From Trichopria drosophilae (taxonomy: Eukaryota > Arthropoda > Insecta > Hymenoptera > Diapriidae): a DNA stretch of 64,000 bases. The stretch lies in the NCBI GenBank assembly GCA_030407085.1, contig CM059582.1:17651501-17715500 (forward strand), written 5' to 3'. Positions 44,198 to 55,440 of this stretch are shown piece by piece. Positions within the stretch are counted from its first letter, which is position 1. Each line of letters starts with the position of its first letter. Below the pieces are notes generated by a model. The model had not been told where the DNA came from and made no database searches. It saw only the letters and a list, made by a program, of their open reading frames with translations. The translations under genes and the position numbers were made by a program.

Positions 44198-45857
44198 TTA
44201 AGGTAGCTAGACCCCAACTGTGCAAGTCAAAAACGATGTAACTATAAAGTGTAAAAACATAACCTCAATACCAATATGTAAAATTTAATTATAAATAAAT
44301 AATTAGTCTTATGTCATTCAAATATCAAATACATACTAAATTAAATTAATGGAAAGAAAAAATTAACCTAGTGTATAACGTAGTACAGAAATAGTGGCAA
44401 CGTCGCATTTTATCAGTAAAGCGCGATTTAAACACAGGTATGTACATAATCCGCTGTGGATCGAAACAGAGTTTGTTTTCGTATTTTATTTAATGTGGTC
44501 GTATACAGAAAACGAACTACAGTAGACGCTCGATATAAGAACCATCGCTATAAGAACCGATCGGTATAAGAACACTTTTTTGATCATTACAGTGCCCACG
44601 AACATTCGAGATGTATCCCCTCCATACATTTTTCGCTGACTAACCGTTCCGCGCATTCCGTCGAGTTCACCTATACATTACATACATACGTACAAGAGAA
44701 GGGGAAGCATCAATTCCCCTCCAATGGTTCTTATATCGGCGCTTGGCGGGGAAGCTCGGAACGGACGTAGTTCTTATATCGAGCGTCTACTGTATTACTT
44801 AACTTAACCTATTCTATAACATTTTCTGTCTCGTGTTAAACATTTCCAAATAAAAATACCGATATTATAACTACAAACATTGTTACTATGAAATTACTAA
44901 CTTTATCTAAAATGGTAAAAATTACAACATTTCTGTATTTATATTAAAAAAGTAAAAATTACTAAATTTATTTAAATAGGTATAAAAATGGAACTCATTA
45001 TTATGAAATGACTAAATGCATCTAACAAGGTAAAAAAGAGTAAAAACCTCGTCACTATAAAATTGCTGTATTTATTTAAAAAGGTTAAAATTACTAAACT
45101 ATTAAATTTATCTAAGAAGATAACAATTATTATTCATCAAAAAAGATAGATTATAAGCATTATTAGGACCTAACAATGTACAAAAATACAAAATGCAATA
45201 GTTCGTATTACCTTATAGACATATTTTCATATTGCAAAATTATAATTACGCAAACAATTTTCTGAAAAATTTCGTTGTAATCAGAATGAAAAATTAAGTA
45301 AATTTCGTAATTACATATTTTATGAATACGCGTATGTGTATTTTATTTATATTACGTTATCTACAGTGGTTTTCATGCTAAACTCATCAATAAAAGTACG
45401 TATGTATATTCAAATACTCGCGCGCAAAAACAAAGAATGATCTCATAAATGCGACGTTGCCGTCTATTCTGTATCGTATGACAAATCCCGAAAAATTACT
45501 GAAGTTGGATTTTTGATCAAGTCGAACTTTTTTATTAAACGGTAAATGTTTACGACTTTCAAATATGTGATTCCTCATTACTTCAACTACTTCAGACTAG
45601 TTTTTCGTCAAGATCTTGACAGTAGGTTTTATGCTATAAGAAAATTTGTATCGAATTGGCATTTTTTCGACAACTTTCATCATGGCTACCATACTGATCT
45701 ATGTAAAAACATGCGATTTTTGATTGATTATATCGCGGGAACTAAACGGTCAAAATTGTTCAAATTTAACAGACATACGCATTGTTATTCAAATTAGTTT
45801 TGCTGAAAATTTCAAAAACTTCTTGAATAATAGGTGTTTAGGGTCTAGCTACCTTAA
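44198..45857. mobile_element. TTAA-flanked element with GGTAGCTAGACCC ends, 1.65 kb
   Basis: TTAA at 44198-44201 and 45854-45857 bound GGTAGCTAGACCC and its exact complement. The interior is AT-rich, lacks a transposase, and holds MITE M7. The right TTAA is also the left edge of the next element. Confidence 0.65.
44520..44792. mobile_element. CAGT-type MITE M7
   Basis: CAGTAGACGCTCGATATAAG pairs with CTTATATCGAGCGTCTACTG, with TA at 44518-44519 and 44793-44794. The left end repeats ATAAGAACC about every 17 bp. Confidence 0.88.
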
Positions 45858-46487
45858 CCCATTAAGTCCTGAATGGACGTTTTTTCACTACAATTTTCAA
45901 CGGTTGTATTTAGTGTGAAAAAAGGCTCTAAAAAATTTGAAAGAAGACATATCTGACGTAAAATTCACTGAACTTTCAGAATCTGTTATTACATTTTTCA
46001 GAAAATGCAACCGTGAAAAACTATATTCGATTTTTTCAAAAAAATCATGCATTTTTCAAATGAATTTTTTTTTCATTTCGTCTTTTCACATTGAAATTGT
46101 TTCAGAATTCCTCTAAACGGTAAAGAAATCGTGTCCTCGAGACTTAAACTTTAAGATGTGCCTATGTCCATTTTGAAAATAAAGGTAAAAGCATCCAAAA
46201 TGGCGGCCCAAACACAAAAAAATTAGCGAAAAATTCAGGAATTTTTTATTCAAAGACGATCGACTTTAGGAAAAAATGTTACAGAACAAAAAGTTCTTAC
46301 AATTATTCAAAGAATACGCTGAATTTTTTTCAGAATTTTTTAAACACTTTTTTCATTTTTCAAAATCCCAAAATTTTGACAAATCGAAAAAGTCGTCAAA
46401 AAATTCTAAAAAAATTTTCGGGCATTCTTTGATTAATTGCAAGAAGTTTTTCTTCCGTAACATTTTCTCCTAAAGTCTACCATTTTC
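45854..46487. mobile_element. TTAA-type element, left part, imperfect palindrome
   Basis: It starts TTAACCCATTAAGTCC, like the TTAA elements at 59679 and 59728. Internal arms pair: AATTCAGGAATTTTTTATTC with GACTTTAGGAAAAAATGTTA on one side, and their complements at about 46455-46510. ATGGCGGCC is at 46200. No right end with TTAA was found. Confidence 0.5.
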
Positions 46488-46848
46488 AAATAAAAAATTC
46501 CTGAACTTCTCGACAATTTTTTCGAGGTTTTCTTTTCTAATTTATAATTCTTTATTAATTTGTTGATAACAAAATTTACTCGTTAAGAAACATGATGTTT
46601 TTAGTATCAATTTAAATTGATAAAATTTGACGAAAAAGTCGTCAAAAAATTCTAAAAAAATTTTATCAATTTAAATTTGACGAAAAAGTCGTCAAAAAAT
46701 TCTAAAAAAATTTTATCAATTTAAATTGATACTAAAAACATCATGTTTCTTAACGAGTAAATTTTGTTATCAACAAATTAATAAAGAATTATAAATTAGA
46801 AAAGAAAACCTCGAAAAAATTGTCGAGAAGTTCAGGAATTTTTTATTT
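46488..46848. repeat. Palindrome with 138-bp identical arms
   Basis: 46488-46625 and 46711-46848 are exact reverse complements by eye, from AAATAAAAAATTCCTGAAC inward to AATTTAAATTGATAAAA. The 85-bp spacer carries two copies of the phrase GACGAAAAAGTCGTCAAAAA; a third lies at about 46385 outside. Perfect arms in a decayed neighbourhood mean a very recent duplication, or an assembly error. Confidence 0.9.
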
Positions 46849-46849
46849 T

Positions 46850-47350
46850 TTTGTAAACAAAACCAGCAAGTACATTTAAGAGCATCCGTAATAATTATGA
46901 AGTATAATCAACTTTATGGATTTAGAATGATTGACAATTTCTCACAAAATACTTTTAGAAGGATCGGAAAGCATTAATCTACTTTACCATCGCAGTAAGT
47001 ATTCGGAAGAATTCAAAACATTCACGTCAATGTTTCATTCGGAATACTGAAGAATTCGCGTTATAATTTATCTGAAGAAGCGTAGAAAAGAATTGAAGAA
47101 CAAGATAGGCAATTCTTGCAATAGGATTTAGAATGATAATAGCGAATTATTCACAAAATGCAACAAATCGAATTTAAAGTGCAATAAAGCCGTTGTGACC
47201 CTTAGCGAGACGAAATTAATAACTTCCCTATCAATCTCTCGTATTTTATTCCAGTTTACTTCACCTATTTTATCGTTTTTTATTTACATTTATTAATCAT
47301 TATTACCTAACTTATATAATCATCGATATACAAACAATATGTAGTTTCAC
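46850..47350. other. No recognised gene
   Basis: AT-rich; no repeat partner found. Confidence 0.35.
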
Positions 47351-47356
47351 ACAAAG

Positions 47357-47490
47357 ATGCCGAAGGTCGAAAAACCTACCGTCAAAAAGCCGAAAAAAAA
47401 CGGCATATTGTAAAGAGAACAATACCGGTTCGGCTTTTTATTATGCCAGTTTTTTATTGGCTATTTTACTGTCGGCTTTTTGACGCGCAC
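47357..47490. mobile_element. GTCGG-rich repeat family, copy 2 (short)
   Basis: It starts GCCGAAGGTCGAAAAACC and ends CTGTCGGCTTTTTGACGCGC with ACC, the same closing pattern as GTCGGGTTTTTGACCCGCAC at 57785-57812. An internal palindrome joins AAAAAGCCGAAA and TTCGGCTTTTT. Confidence 0.5.
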
Positions 47491-48068
47491 CAACAGTTTC
47501 ACGGAAAATTACAGAATTTGTTAAATATCATTTTTCCACATTTTTTTTTGAATAACTGGAAAACCGCTCAAGTGAGGTTTTCATTTGATGGGACTACTTC
47601 TTTATATGGTGCACTAATTAGTTAACGGGATGCTTTGAGATAACGTTCAAAATGTTTTGGTGGATCTGCAGGTATAGACACTGCATTGGTATCTAATAAT
47701 CTAAATTTTGCCATAATTCTATTCGCATAAGACGTTTGATGAAGAATTATAGATCCATATACATTTCTCTCTATTTCCAATCCTAGGAAAGTCATCGAGA
47801 TACGTACAAAAAAAATCCTTTGCCATAAAAAAATATTAATTTATAACAAAAATATGAACATTCGGTATTTTTTATGTATTTGTTTAAAAAAGGGAGGTTA
47901 AATGATCTTTTTTCGAAATTTTCTTAGCGGCAATCGAAAGAGCGACCTCAAAAACATAGGAAATGATATGTTGTCGAAGCACATATTAATTTTTGGAAAT
48001 GAAGTAAACAATCACATAAAAAATCAGTTCGCTTGGGCCTTAATAAGATGTAAGATCATATTGGTCAC

Positions 48069-48214
48069 CATGGACGTCCGCAGGATTATTTTCAGGAGGT
48101 GGCAAAATTAAATATGCGACTATTTGTTAATTGCAGTTACATAGACTAATAAATACAAACGGTCGGGCCAGGAGGTGGCAACTTCCCCCTCTTGCCTCTC
48201 CCTGTGGACGCCTT
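48069..48214. mobile_element. 146-bp MITE with clear target duplication
   Basis: The 10-mer TATTGGTCAC occurs at 48059-48068 and 48215-48224. The ends TGGACGTCCGCAGG and CCTGTGGACGCC are inverted. The core duplication may be 8 bp (hAT-like) extended by chance. Confidence 0.75.
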
Positions 48215-48701
48215 TATTGGTCACACAAGTGTCAAGGTCAGCAAATTATAATATTTTCTTACTATAGGTATAAAACCACACTTTACTCCCATTTCCTCTT
48301 TCACTAACAAAAGTTTATTACATTATATGCCTGAAACAAACGAAAAACCATATGTCTGACAAATTTTGTCTGTTTTCACTTACAGCTTCAAATATAATGA
48401 TGAAATTGCCATGAAATTTATTTGAACGAGTTTCTCAACTGATTTACCTGATATTTTGTCGTATAAAATATATAAAATTACCTTTAAAGAGTCGGAAAGT
48501 GGTAAATATTATTTAATTTCAGATAGGAAAATTGTACACTTCCGCTATTTGCCACTTCGGCATTACGACGCTGAAACTCGATACATACTTACGATCGCAG
48601 AAAACTAAAGTTTCGTCGTATTTCTGGCTAAACTATGTTTGATTTTAAGTGCTATTAACAAAGGGAAATAAAACTCATTTCTCCATATAATTTACACAAT
48701 A

Positions 48702-48707
48702 TTTATT
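48702..48707 (-). terminator. Candidate poly(A) signal for NAGK
   Basis: AATAAA on the minus strand, about 280 bp beyond the NAGK stop codon. Confidence 0.45.
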
Positions 48708-48984
48708 TAAAAACACTTTAAAAGATTATAGATAAAAACTTAGGATTTCACAATCTACATATAATTTAAACTCTCGACCCGTTCGTCATGCGAGTCGAAT
48801 AAAAATTTACAAAAATATACGGGAAATTTGTGATTTTTCAACAACTTCTCAGTCTATCCCGAACATTTTGTTCCAAAATGTCTGTGAAAGATATGTAGTA
48901 TAAACGTCGAGTCTAATTTTGTTCACTATACGATGAGTCTTCTACCCCCTAACCTACAAAAGCAGGCGTTGTCATTTTGACAAT

Positions 48985-49329
48985 TCAGCACAGGATGTCA
49001 TCGTCGACTTCGATGGAATAGTCCAGTTTCTCGGTTACTCGTGGAAAATCAAAATTCGAGATGTCTTTTGGGAGATTATCCCTCTTGTAATGGAAAAACA
49101 TTACCGTATTTTCTTCGTACGTCCTGCATAATGTGGTACAATTTATTTTGTCAGCTGCTACGTAACAGGCACCGATGGCTGCACTGGTCGTCAGACGAAG
49201 TAATGACAGTTCATCGATTTCTCCACTGCGATGAATCTCTTGGACGAAACCTTTCTTCATGTATTCCCAAGATTTCCACACCGAACCCACGCAAATTACT
49301 TTTAAACCACCGTGTTCCAATTTCAGATC
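48985..49329 (-). CDS. Nagk: NAGK last exon
   Basis: The acceptor CTACAG|GATCTG follows a 575-bp intron. It encodes DLKLEHGGLKVICVGSVWKS through SAAIGACYVAADK to an acidic end VDDDILC and a stop at 48987-48985. Human NAGK ends in a similar position after its GASLGA block. Confidence 0.93.
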   Translation of the reverse strand, partial: DLKLEHGGLKVICVGSVWKSWEYMKKGFVQEIHRSGEIDELSLLRLTTSAAIGACYVAADKINCTTLCRTYEENTVMFFHYKRDNLPKDISNFDFPRVTEKLDYSIEVDDDILC

Positions 49330-52300
49330 CTGTAGACAAACATTGGACTAATTGGTAACAGGTCATAGTATTGCTGCTATTTTTAACTCATCAATTAATC
49401 TGAAGCAGATCATCTAACTAAACTTAAATGCACTAGTTTAATAAATTTTAAAATACTATTTTACTCTTCTTTTAAATAGATCTTTGAAGTTTCGAGGAAA
49501 ATATATTTTTATATATAATTCATGGACGAAATCATTTCATTTATTACAAATTATATATAAATTTTGTCTAGGAAACAAAATAAGTTTGTCCGGAAGCATA
49601 ATAAGTTTTTCATACTCTAAGAGCAAAATACTAGTTTGCACCCTACATCGCGAAAAAATAGCACGTGCAAAAAGGGAGAATAGTGTTTTGCAGACTCTTG
49701 CGAATTGTCGACCTTGTCTAGCCCTCGTCAACAAACACCTAATTTGCTCCCTAGTTGCACAATGTACTATTATTATCGTTTGCAATTCTTCTGCTCATTA
49801 TAAAGTCTTCTAAACGTACCATCATTTAATATTTAATCCCAAGTGCGGAACATTTTCAAAGTATGAAATGAATTAAATGCATATGATACTTAAAACTGAC
49901 GTACATTATGAGCGTGTCGAGAAACAGACACGATATGTTGGGCAACCATTTTGCCGTTTTCTTGAAATAAAAACAGACAAAAAGGGTCGCCTTTCTCGCA
50001 GCCAAGCACCAGTTCCTTGGTGAACATTGCGAATTTACTTTTGTTGAATTCGGCGTAGAGATGGGTCAACATACCCTCCTGGTTCTTGACGTGAAAGTAG
50101 TTCCTCATGGCCGGCCAGACATAGCTGATAGGATGAGGCGCCTTCTCAAGGCCGTCCAAGTCATCAAAGACGTATTTACAGGCCTTGTGGGCCATCCAAT
50201 AGGCTGTGCATTTTAAAAAAACAAAAAAGAATCATTAGCATTTAGAAGTCATTGACATATATATATCAGAAAAGTGGACAGCAAACGAAAGGAGAAGAAT
50301 TTAAAATGACGTTGAAGGTAGCAGCAGATTCGCAGCAGCGGATTCCAGAAAACTGTGGATATGGATAATTTTTTATTAAAAATTACTTGCATTTAAACAT
50401 TTTTACACAAATTTTATACAAATAACACAGCCCAACGAAAATTTTAGAATTTCATGTTGCCCTATAAGTAAGAGTCGATTCTGGTAGGATTTTTGCTCCA
50501 GAATTCAAATATGACCGTCAAAATATCCAATTGGCTCTAGTTTTAGAGATATTGAAGGTCAAACCTGTCAAAAAATCCGATTTCAGGCATTTTGAGCATT
50601 TATTCACAGCTCTAAAAAATTATGTTGTTCCAATAGTAAGAGTCAATTCTGATAGGAGTTTTTCCACAGAATCCAAATATCTACGCCAAAATATTGATTT
50701 GGACCTACTTTTTGCCCAAAATTGAAGGTCGAAAAAGTAAAAAATCGTGTTTTAGGACATTTTCACATCTATACTACAGAACTCGACGCAAAATATCAAG
50801 AAATGCAAATTGGCAGATCCAATATGTCCGACGGACTTTTAGAAATTTGAATCACTTCAAACTCATTATCATTTTGGAAACTTTACTTTGTTTTTTACCA
50901 AATTGAAGGTCAAAGGGGTAAAAAATCGTATTTTCAAACATTCTTTTCTGTTTTTCTAGTAGGTTTGTCGGACATGTTGGATCCACCATTTTGTGTTTTT
51001 CTATTATTTGCGTCGCGTTCTATAATATAGACGTAAAGAATATCCTAAAGCAAGCTTTTTTACAATTTTGACCTGGAATTTGGACAAAAAATAAATCCAA
51101 TTCAATATTTCCGAATACATATTTCGATTCTGTGAGAAAAATTATATTAAAATTGACTTTTACTAGTGGAGCAACATCATTTTTTGGTATCTGTGAACAG
51201 ATATTGAAAAATTCCGAAAATCACATTTTTAACCCCTTTGACCTTCAATATCTCAAAAACTGGAGCCAATTGGATATTTTGGCGGTCATATTTGGATTCT
51301 GGAATAAAAATCCTATCAGAATCGACTCTTACTTGTAGGGCAACAAAATTTTGTTGGGCTGTGTAATCTATTTTGGGTAATTTTAATGGCTGAAAACCAG
51401 TTTTTTCGAATCCGCTGCTGAGAATCTGCTGCTGGCTTCAGCATCATGAATTTAAAACCATCATTTTTTGAAAAGTTTCTTAGACCTTGAAGGAGGTATT
51501 AATGAATTTCCAAGATACAACATGTCTATAAAATTAAATGTGTTTCCAAATTACAAGCGATTATAAAATAGAACTTGAACTTTGTAAAGATCTTTTTATT
51601 AAGATATGAAATATATAAACTCTATTGTATTGTTCTGGATAAGTTCTAGTAGGTTTTTATAATATTCTTCTTAAATTTTATACGTGTATTATTCAGTTTT
51701 TCTATGATCTTCATAGTTTATGTTATTGGAATCGAACCGAAATAGAATTAATTGCCGTACACCTACCTACACAAGAACTGTACACCAGAACTGTAAAAGG
51801 CCAACTTCAGTTTGTCTCGTCAAGATTTTGAAGTTACCGTTTCTTCATATTATAATGTTTTTCATAAACATTGAAAATAGGTCATAAACATTACATATTA
51901 CTTCGTTTTTAACATTCTATTGAAAATTTCGCATTTGGATCCTATTTCTCTACATGCCCAAAGTAATAAAAGCACCAATTTTGACACTGTTTGCAATACA
52001 CCAAAGTCGAATCAATTAGTTTCTTATAATAATGATGAAATAGAAACTAACGCAGTAATTGATTCTGAACAAATGCATATTCAGAAAATTTCATTGTACC
52101 GGAAATGAGTAACGATGATAAGAATGTAATAGAATCTAGGAAGTTCGATAACAATAAGTTAAATGAATTAGTCGTTAGATTCACTATAACGAAGTCCTCA
52201 TATTTCATCATAAAAATGTATAAAATAAAAGAAATTACAAGATGAAATGCAGGAATAACAAAACTGTAGGAATTTAACAAATTTCTTTTATTTTGCGAAT

Positions 52301-55300
52301 AAAATAGTAGCTTTCCTAGTCAATACTATTTTAAAAATTATTAGCTTGACGGGCAACATTAACATTTCCATTTTTTGCAGCTATTTAGGAGGGGGAAAAA
52401 GGTGTCGACGTTACTGACTAATCCGAGATCATTTTTTCAAAATAAAAAATGGCGGACTAGTGGTGGCCCCTAATTCTTTTCTGAAGTATTTCATTTTTAT
52501 TTTTTGTAACGTCACTTTCGGTCCGATGATTTACTTCAGCTATTAAAATAAGACGTCGGTCACGGCGTGATTGCACGAAATTATAAATAGTCTGGGAAAT
52601 GGGATTTTCATATTGAATCTGGTATTGGTGACCTTCCTGAATATTTTCATTAATTGACTTTTTAAAGTGAAATTAGAAAATTAATAAAATATCGAGGTAT
52701 AACGTGTGTTTAAATATTCTAAAATGGGATTCCGTTTGGTTGATTCTGGTACTGCTGACCTTCTTGAGTATTTTCATTAAAAATTAAAAAAATCGGTCGA
52801 GCCGTTTTTTTAAATAACTTTTTATAGTAAAATTAGAAAATTACGTATTACGTGAAGTTACATATGGTGGCCCAAGCTTTAGGGAACTCTTGTAAAAAAT
52901 TATTAGATAAATTAGACAACTTGCGCAAAATTGCCCATTAGGATGTTTAAAATTCTTGTCAGAGTTCAGTGATTTTCGTGAAATAGTTAAGGCTTGTTTC
53001 AGTGAAATTTTAGATCCTGAATACACCAAATATATAATGAACTTCTGAAATAGTTATTTAGATCTCGGAAATTCAGATACCCCCAATTATGTTTTTGTAT
53101 ACATCCAAGAATTTTGTGACAAACATCAGTTAGGATTAGGAATATTCAGCGATCACGCTTTGGAACCAGTTCGTCATGAATTTAAAACTATTTGGTTAAA
53201 ACACAAAGTAGGCTCAACGCATTCGGACTACAAGCAACAATTATAACAAGCTGTTTATGAATTTAGTGGTCTCCGCTTTTAATATTTATCGATATGTAAA
53301 AAAATGTCAATAAATATTAAAATAAGCACATACTAAAGATTTATTATTTCAATTTTTCACATGAACGTGTTTTATTTGTTTAAATTCTGCTGTATATGCT
53401 AGGTTTCGGGGTCTTGTCTACAAAATATTAAGAAATCTATGCAATTTATACTGTTTTCTTCATAACCTATCATTAAAAACAAAATGTGTGTCTCAAACAT
53501 TTAAGCACATGTTATACTTTGTAATTTCATTAATTTTATAATTTTACTCTAAAAAGTGAATTTAAAAAAAACGACTCGACCGATTTTTTTAATTTTTACT
53601 GAAAATACTCAGGAAGGTCAGCAGTACCAGAATCAATAAGAAAATTCGTAATTCTTGCGGTAAATCTTCTCAGTCGAGAGATAACAATAAAAACTATTAC
53701 CCATAGATATCTGAATTTATAGCAATTTCATGAAACATCACACTGGTTTATGAAAGCAAAGATAAATTTTAAACATTTTGAGTTAGTATATCTTAAAGGG
53801 TACACTCTCACGTTTAATTTAAACGGTCATAGACGGCAAAATGCATGGTATAGTATCCAATTTATGAAAATAAAAGCATAGAAGAGTAATTTCGTTCTCA
53901 GACGTACGAAAGCAACTTCGTTTAGATGGGTTTTAAGCTCTAGAGGATTAATAAAACCGCGTTTCAAAAAATTCTACACGACATTCTACTTCTACCCATA
54001 AACAAATTCTTAAGTCAATACCTATTAACCCAATAAGGACGGGAGACGCACATATTTAGGTTGATTGAAAGTGACTAACCCTACCATTTTCGACTATGCT
54101 CTTTTGATTGGCGTAGTCAAAATTGCATTTAAACTGCTTTAAAAACCAATATGCCGTTTTTTGTGAATTTGTTTTCGTATCAGTAATGTTTTCGTATCCA
54201 CCATCTTGAATTTTGAAAATCTAACCTCAAATTCGCGATGAACAACCCAAAAAAAAACCGTATACGCATTTTATCGCGATTTTGAAGAATTTTATTGAAT
54301 TTCAGTCCACCATATTGGATCCGCCATCTTGAATTTCAAGAATCTAACCTCAAATTGCTGAACAGCAACTTCGAAAACCCCTGGACCTCAGTTTTAGGGA
54401 AAATTATACCACTAGAGATGCGAATTTCATGTGCGAATAATGTTCAGAATTGATAGAATAAGGTTTATTTTTTCGAGATATTGACGTTTTGAAGAGGTTG
54501 GATTGATTCGGGGCAAAACAAAAAATTCCTAGTTGAAGTTCATATATTTTGTGCACTTTTGGTTGCAGAAAGGCATCGATACGGCAACATTATTGATTCG
54601 AAACAAAATTCACAAAAATGAAACACAGAAAATTTTGTTCATTTTTTTTTTAAATGCGCCATATTGGTTTTTAAAGTAATTTAAATGCAATTTTGACCAC
54701 GCCAATCGAAAGAGCATACTCGAAAATGGTAGGATTGGTCACTTTCAAGTCAATATTAATTTTATTTCCTGTTGAAAATGAAGGCCGAAAATCAACGTAA
54801 ATATGTGCGTCTCCCGTCCTTGCGTTAAGTTCAGTTTAAGTAATAATTTATAAAAGCTACGGAAGCGATACATTTTATTTTTTATCATAGGGAAAACGAC
54901 ATGAAAATATTTTGTAAAAAACAATTTATAACAAAATGGCATTTGTATTTCGAATATATTTCATTCTAACTCTTTTAGAATTGATTTTAGTTTCAGGAAA
55001 CGCAATTCAATGGACCAAAATGTTTTTGAAACTTGGATGTTGAAACCCAAAAACCATATTGTAAATATCATCAGATCGTTGTAAATAAAAAAATTGTTTT
55101 AATATAGTGTTAGTATTAAAAACGAAAATAATATTTGTTTGATTACCTCCGCCTTCATCACCTAACATGTGTCCCCATCCACCACATCCATGAGATTTAC
55201 CATCAGGATTCATCAGCAACGCATTGCTTCCTGTCCCAGCAATCATTACAATACCACCGCTTGGAAAACCTGTCCTTAAACTACCAATCGTATCTGAACC

Positions 55301-55399
55301 AATAGTGTAATTTTTCGATGCATTTGGGTAAAGTAGAAGTAACGTATCTACTAATTGTTGATCGGTCTCTTCATCTCCGGAACCACTTAAGGTCAGGCC
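48985..55399 (-). CDS. Nagk: N-acetylglucosamine kinase, last three exons
   Basis: The minus-strand exons 55399-55147, 50203-49905 and 49329-48985 join in frame to 298 residues plus stop. The product would phosphorylate GlcNAc to GlcNAc-6-phosphate in amino-sugar salvage in the cytosol. Seen in order: GLTLSGSGDEETD, GSD36 (the position of the catalytic Asp), IAGTGSN (phosphate binding), GCGGWGHMLGDEGGAYW, and ICVGSVWKSWE. These are hallmarks of the BadF/BadG/NAGK-type ASKHA kinases. Human NAGK has 344 residues, and about 70 N-terminal residues (including the first phosphate loop GGxEGGGT) are missing here. No matching exon was found between 55400 and 64000. The gene probably continues beyond the window, or those exons were missed. 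Confidence 0.93.
49735..49775 (+). repeat. Short dispersed repeat (partner near 63840-63880)
   Basis: TTGCTCCCTAGTTGCACAAT, then GxACTATT, occurs in both places in the same orientation, with similar CTCGnC...AACAA words upstream. Confidence 0.5.
49905..50203 (-). CDS. Nagk: NAGK exon: C-terminal lobe
   Basis: The acceptor GCACAG|CC completes Ala. It encodes AYWMAHKACKYVFDDLDGLE through GMLTHLYAEFNKSKFA to HIVSVSRHAHN. The donor AAT|GTACGT is phase 0. Reading on would add only VRQF and a stop. Confidence 0.93.
50320..51440. mobile_element. Foldback element with CAGCAG ends and internal tandem units, in NAGK intron
   Basis: AGCAGCAGATTCGCAGCAGC with GGATTC at the left pairs with GAATCCGCTGCTGAGAATCT with GCTGCT at the right. 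The arms of about 230 bp continue through GGTCATATTTG-type and ATTGAAGGTCAAA words. Inside, a unit of roughly 170 bp starting ATTGAAGGTCAAA/CGAAA...AAAAAATC is repeated at 50550, 50720 and 50900. No ORF is recognised. Confidence 0.75.
51915..52260 (+). pseudogene. Possible upstream part of the decayed element ORF
   Basis: A 62-codon frame (51920-52108) and the shifted frame after it give a Ser/Asn-rich segment, then NNKLNELVVRFTITKSS. Some arthropod element ORFs have a comparable LNDLVRDLxLSK block upstream of the region seen at 52880. The match is weak. Confidence 0.25.
52597..53640. mobile_element. TIR element with duplicated left terminus
   Basis: 52733-52840 (GATTCTGGTACTGCTGACCT, GAGTATTTTCATTAAAAATT, TCGGTCGAGCCG) pairs with 53533-53635 in reverse. 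A third, direct copy of the terminal unit is at 52597-52690, making an about 124-bp tandem duplication at the left end. The interior holds the ORF relic at 52880-53280. Confidence 0.7.
52880..53280 (+). pseudogene. Decayed ORF of an arthropod DNA-element type
   Basis: The plus frame reads EFSDFREIVKACFSEILDPE, YTKYIMNF, stop, NSYLDLGNSDTPNYVFVYIQ, EFCDKHQLGLGIFSDHALEP, VRHEFKTIWLKHKVGSTHSD, YKQQL, stop, QAVYEFSGLRF, stop. I recall this order (TPKxH, FC...GLGxxSEQxxExxHxxF, YKVxxxHPxY, AVxxYN) from uncharacterised ORFs repeated in many insect genomes and probably belonging to a DNA transposon. Two internal stops and a probable frameshift near 52950 show it is dead. The exact superfamily is unknown to me. 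Confidence 0.55.
54025..54828. mobile_element. TTAA-flanked palindromic MITE, 796 bp, in NAGK intron
   Basis: TTAA at 54025-54028 and 54825-54828. Arms start CCCAATAAGGACGGGAGACG and CGCAAGGACGGGAGACGCAC and run about 160 bp, to a CCATATTGG-type word. GGATCCGCCATCTTGAA is at about 54318. Confidence 0.75.
55147..55399 (-). CDS. Nagk: NAGK exon: catalytic Asp and glycine loops
   Basis: The acceptor is TTCCTAG|GGCCTGACC. It encodes GLTLSGSGDEETDQQLVD through GGIVMIAGTGSNALL to GDEGG and leaves one base (G) of an Ala codon. The donor is GTAATC, less usual than GTAAGT. The next intron is 4943 bp and full of repeats. Confidence 0.93.
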
Positions 55400-55440
55400 C
55401 TAGGAAGAACAGGTATTATAAATAAAAAATTGGTACTCAT

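Noticed and set aside
48985..49358. Plus-strand 105-codon ORF at 49041-49358
   Set aside because: It is antisense to the last NAGK exon.
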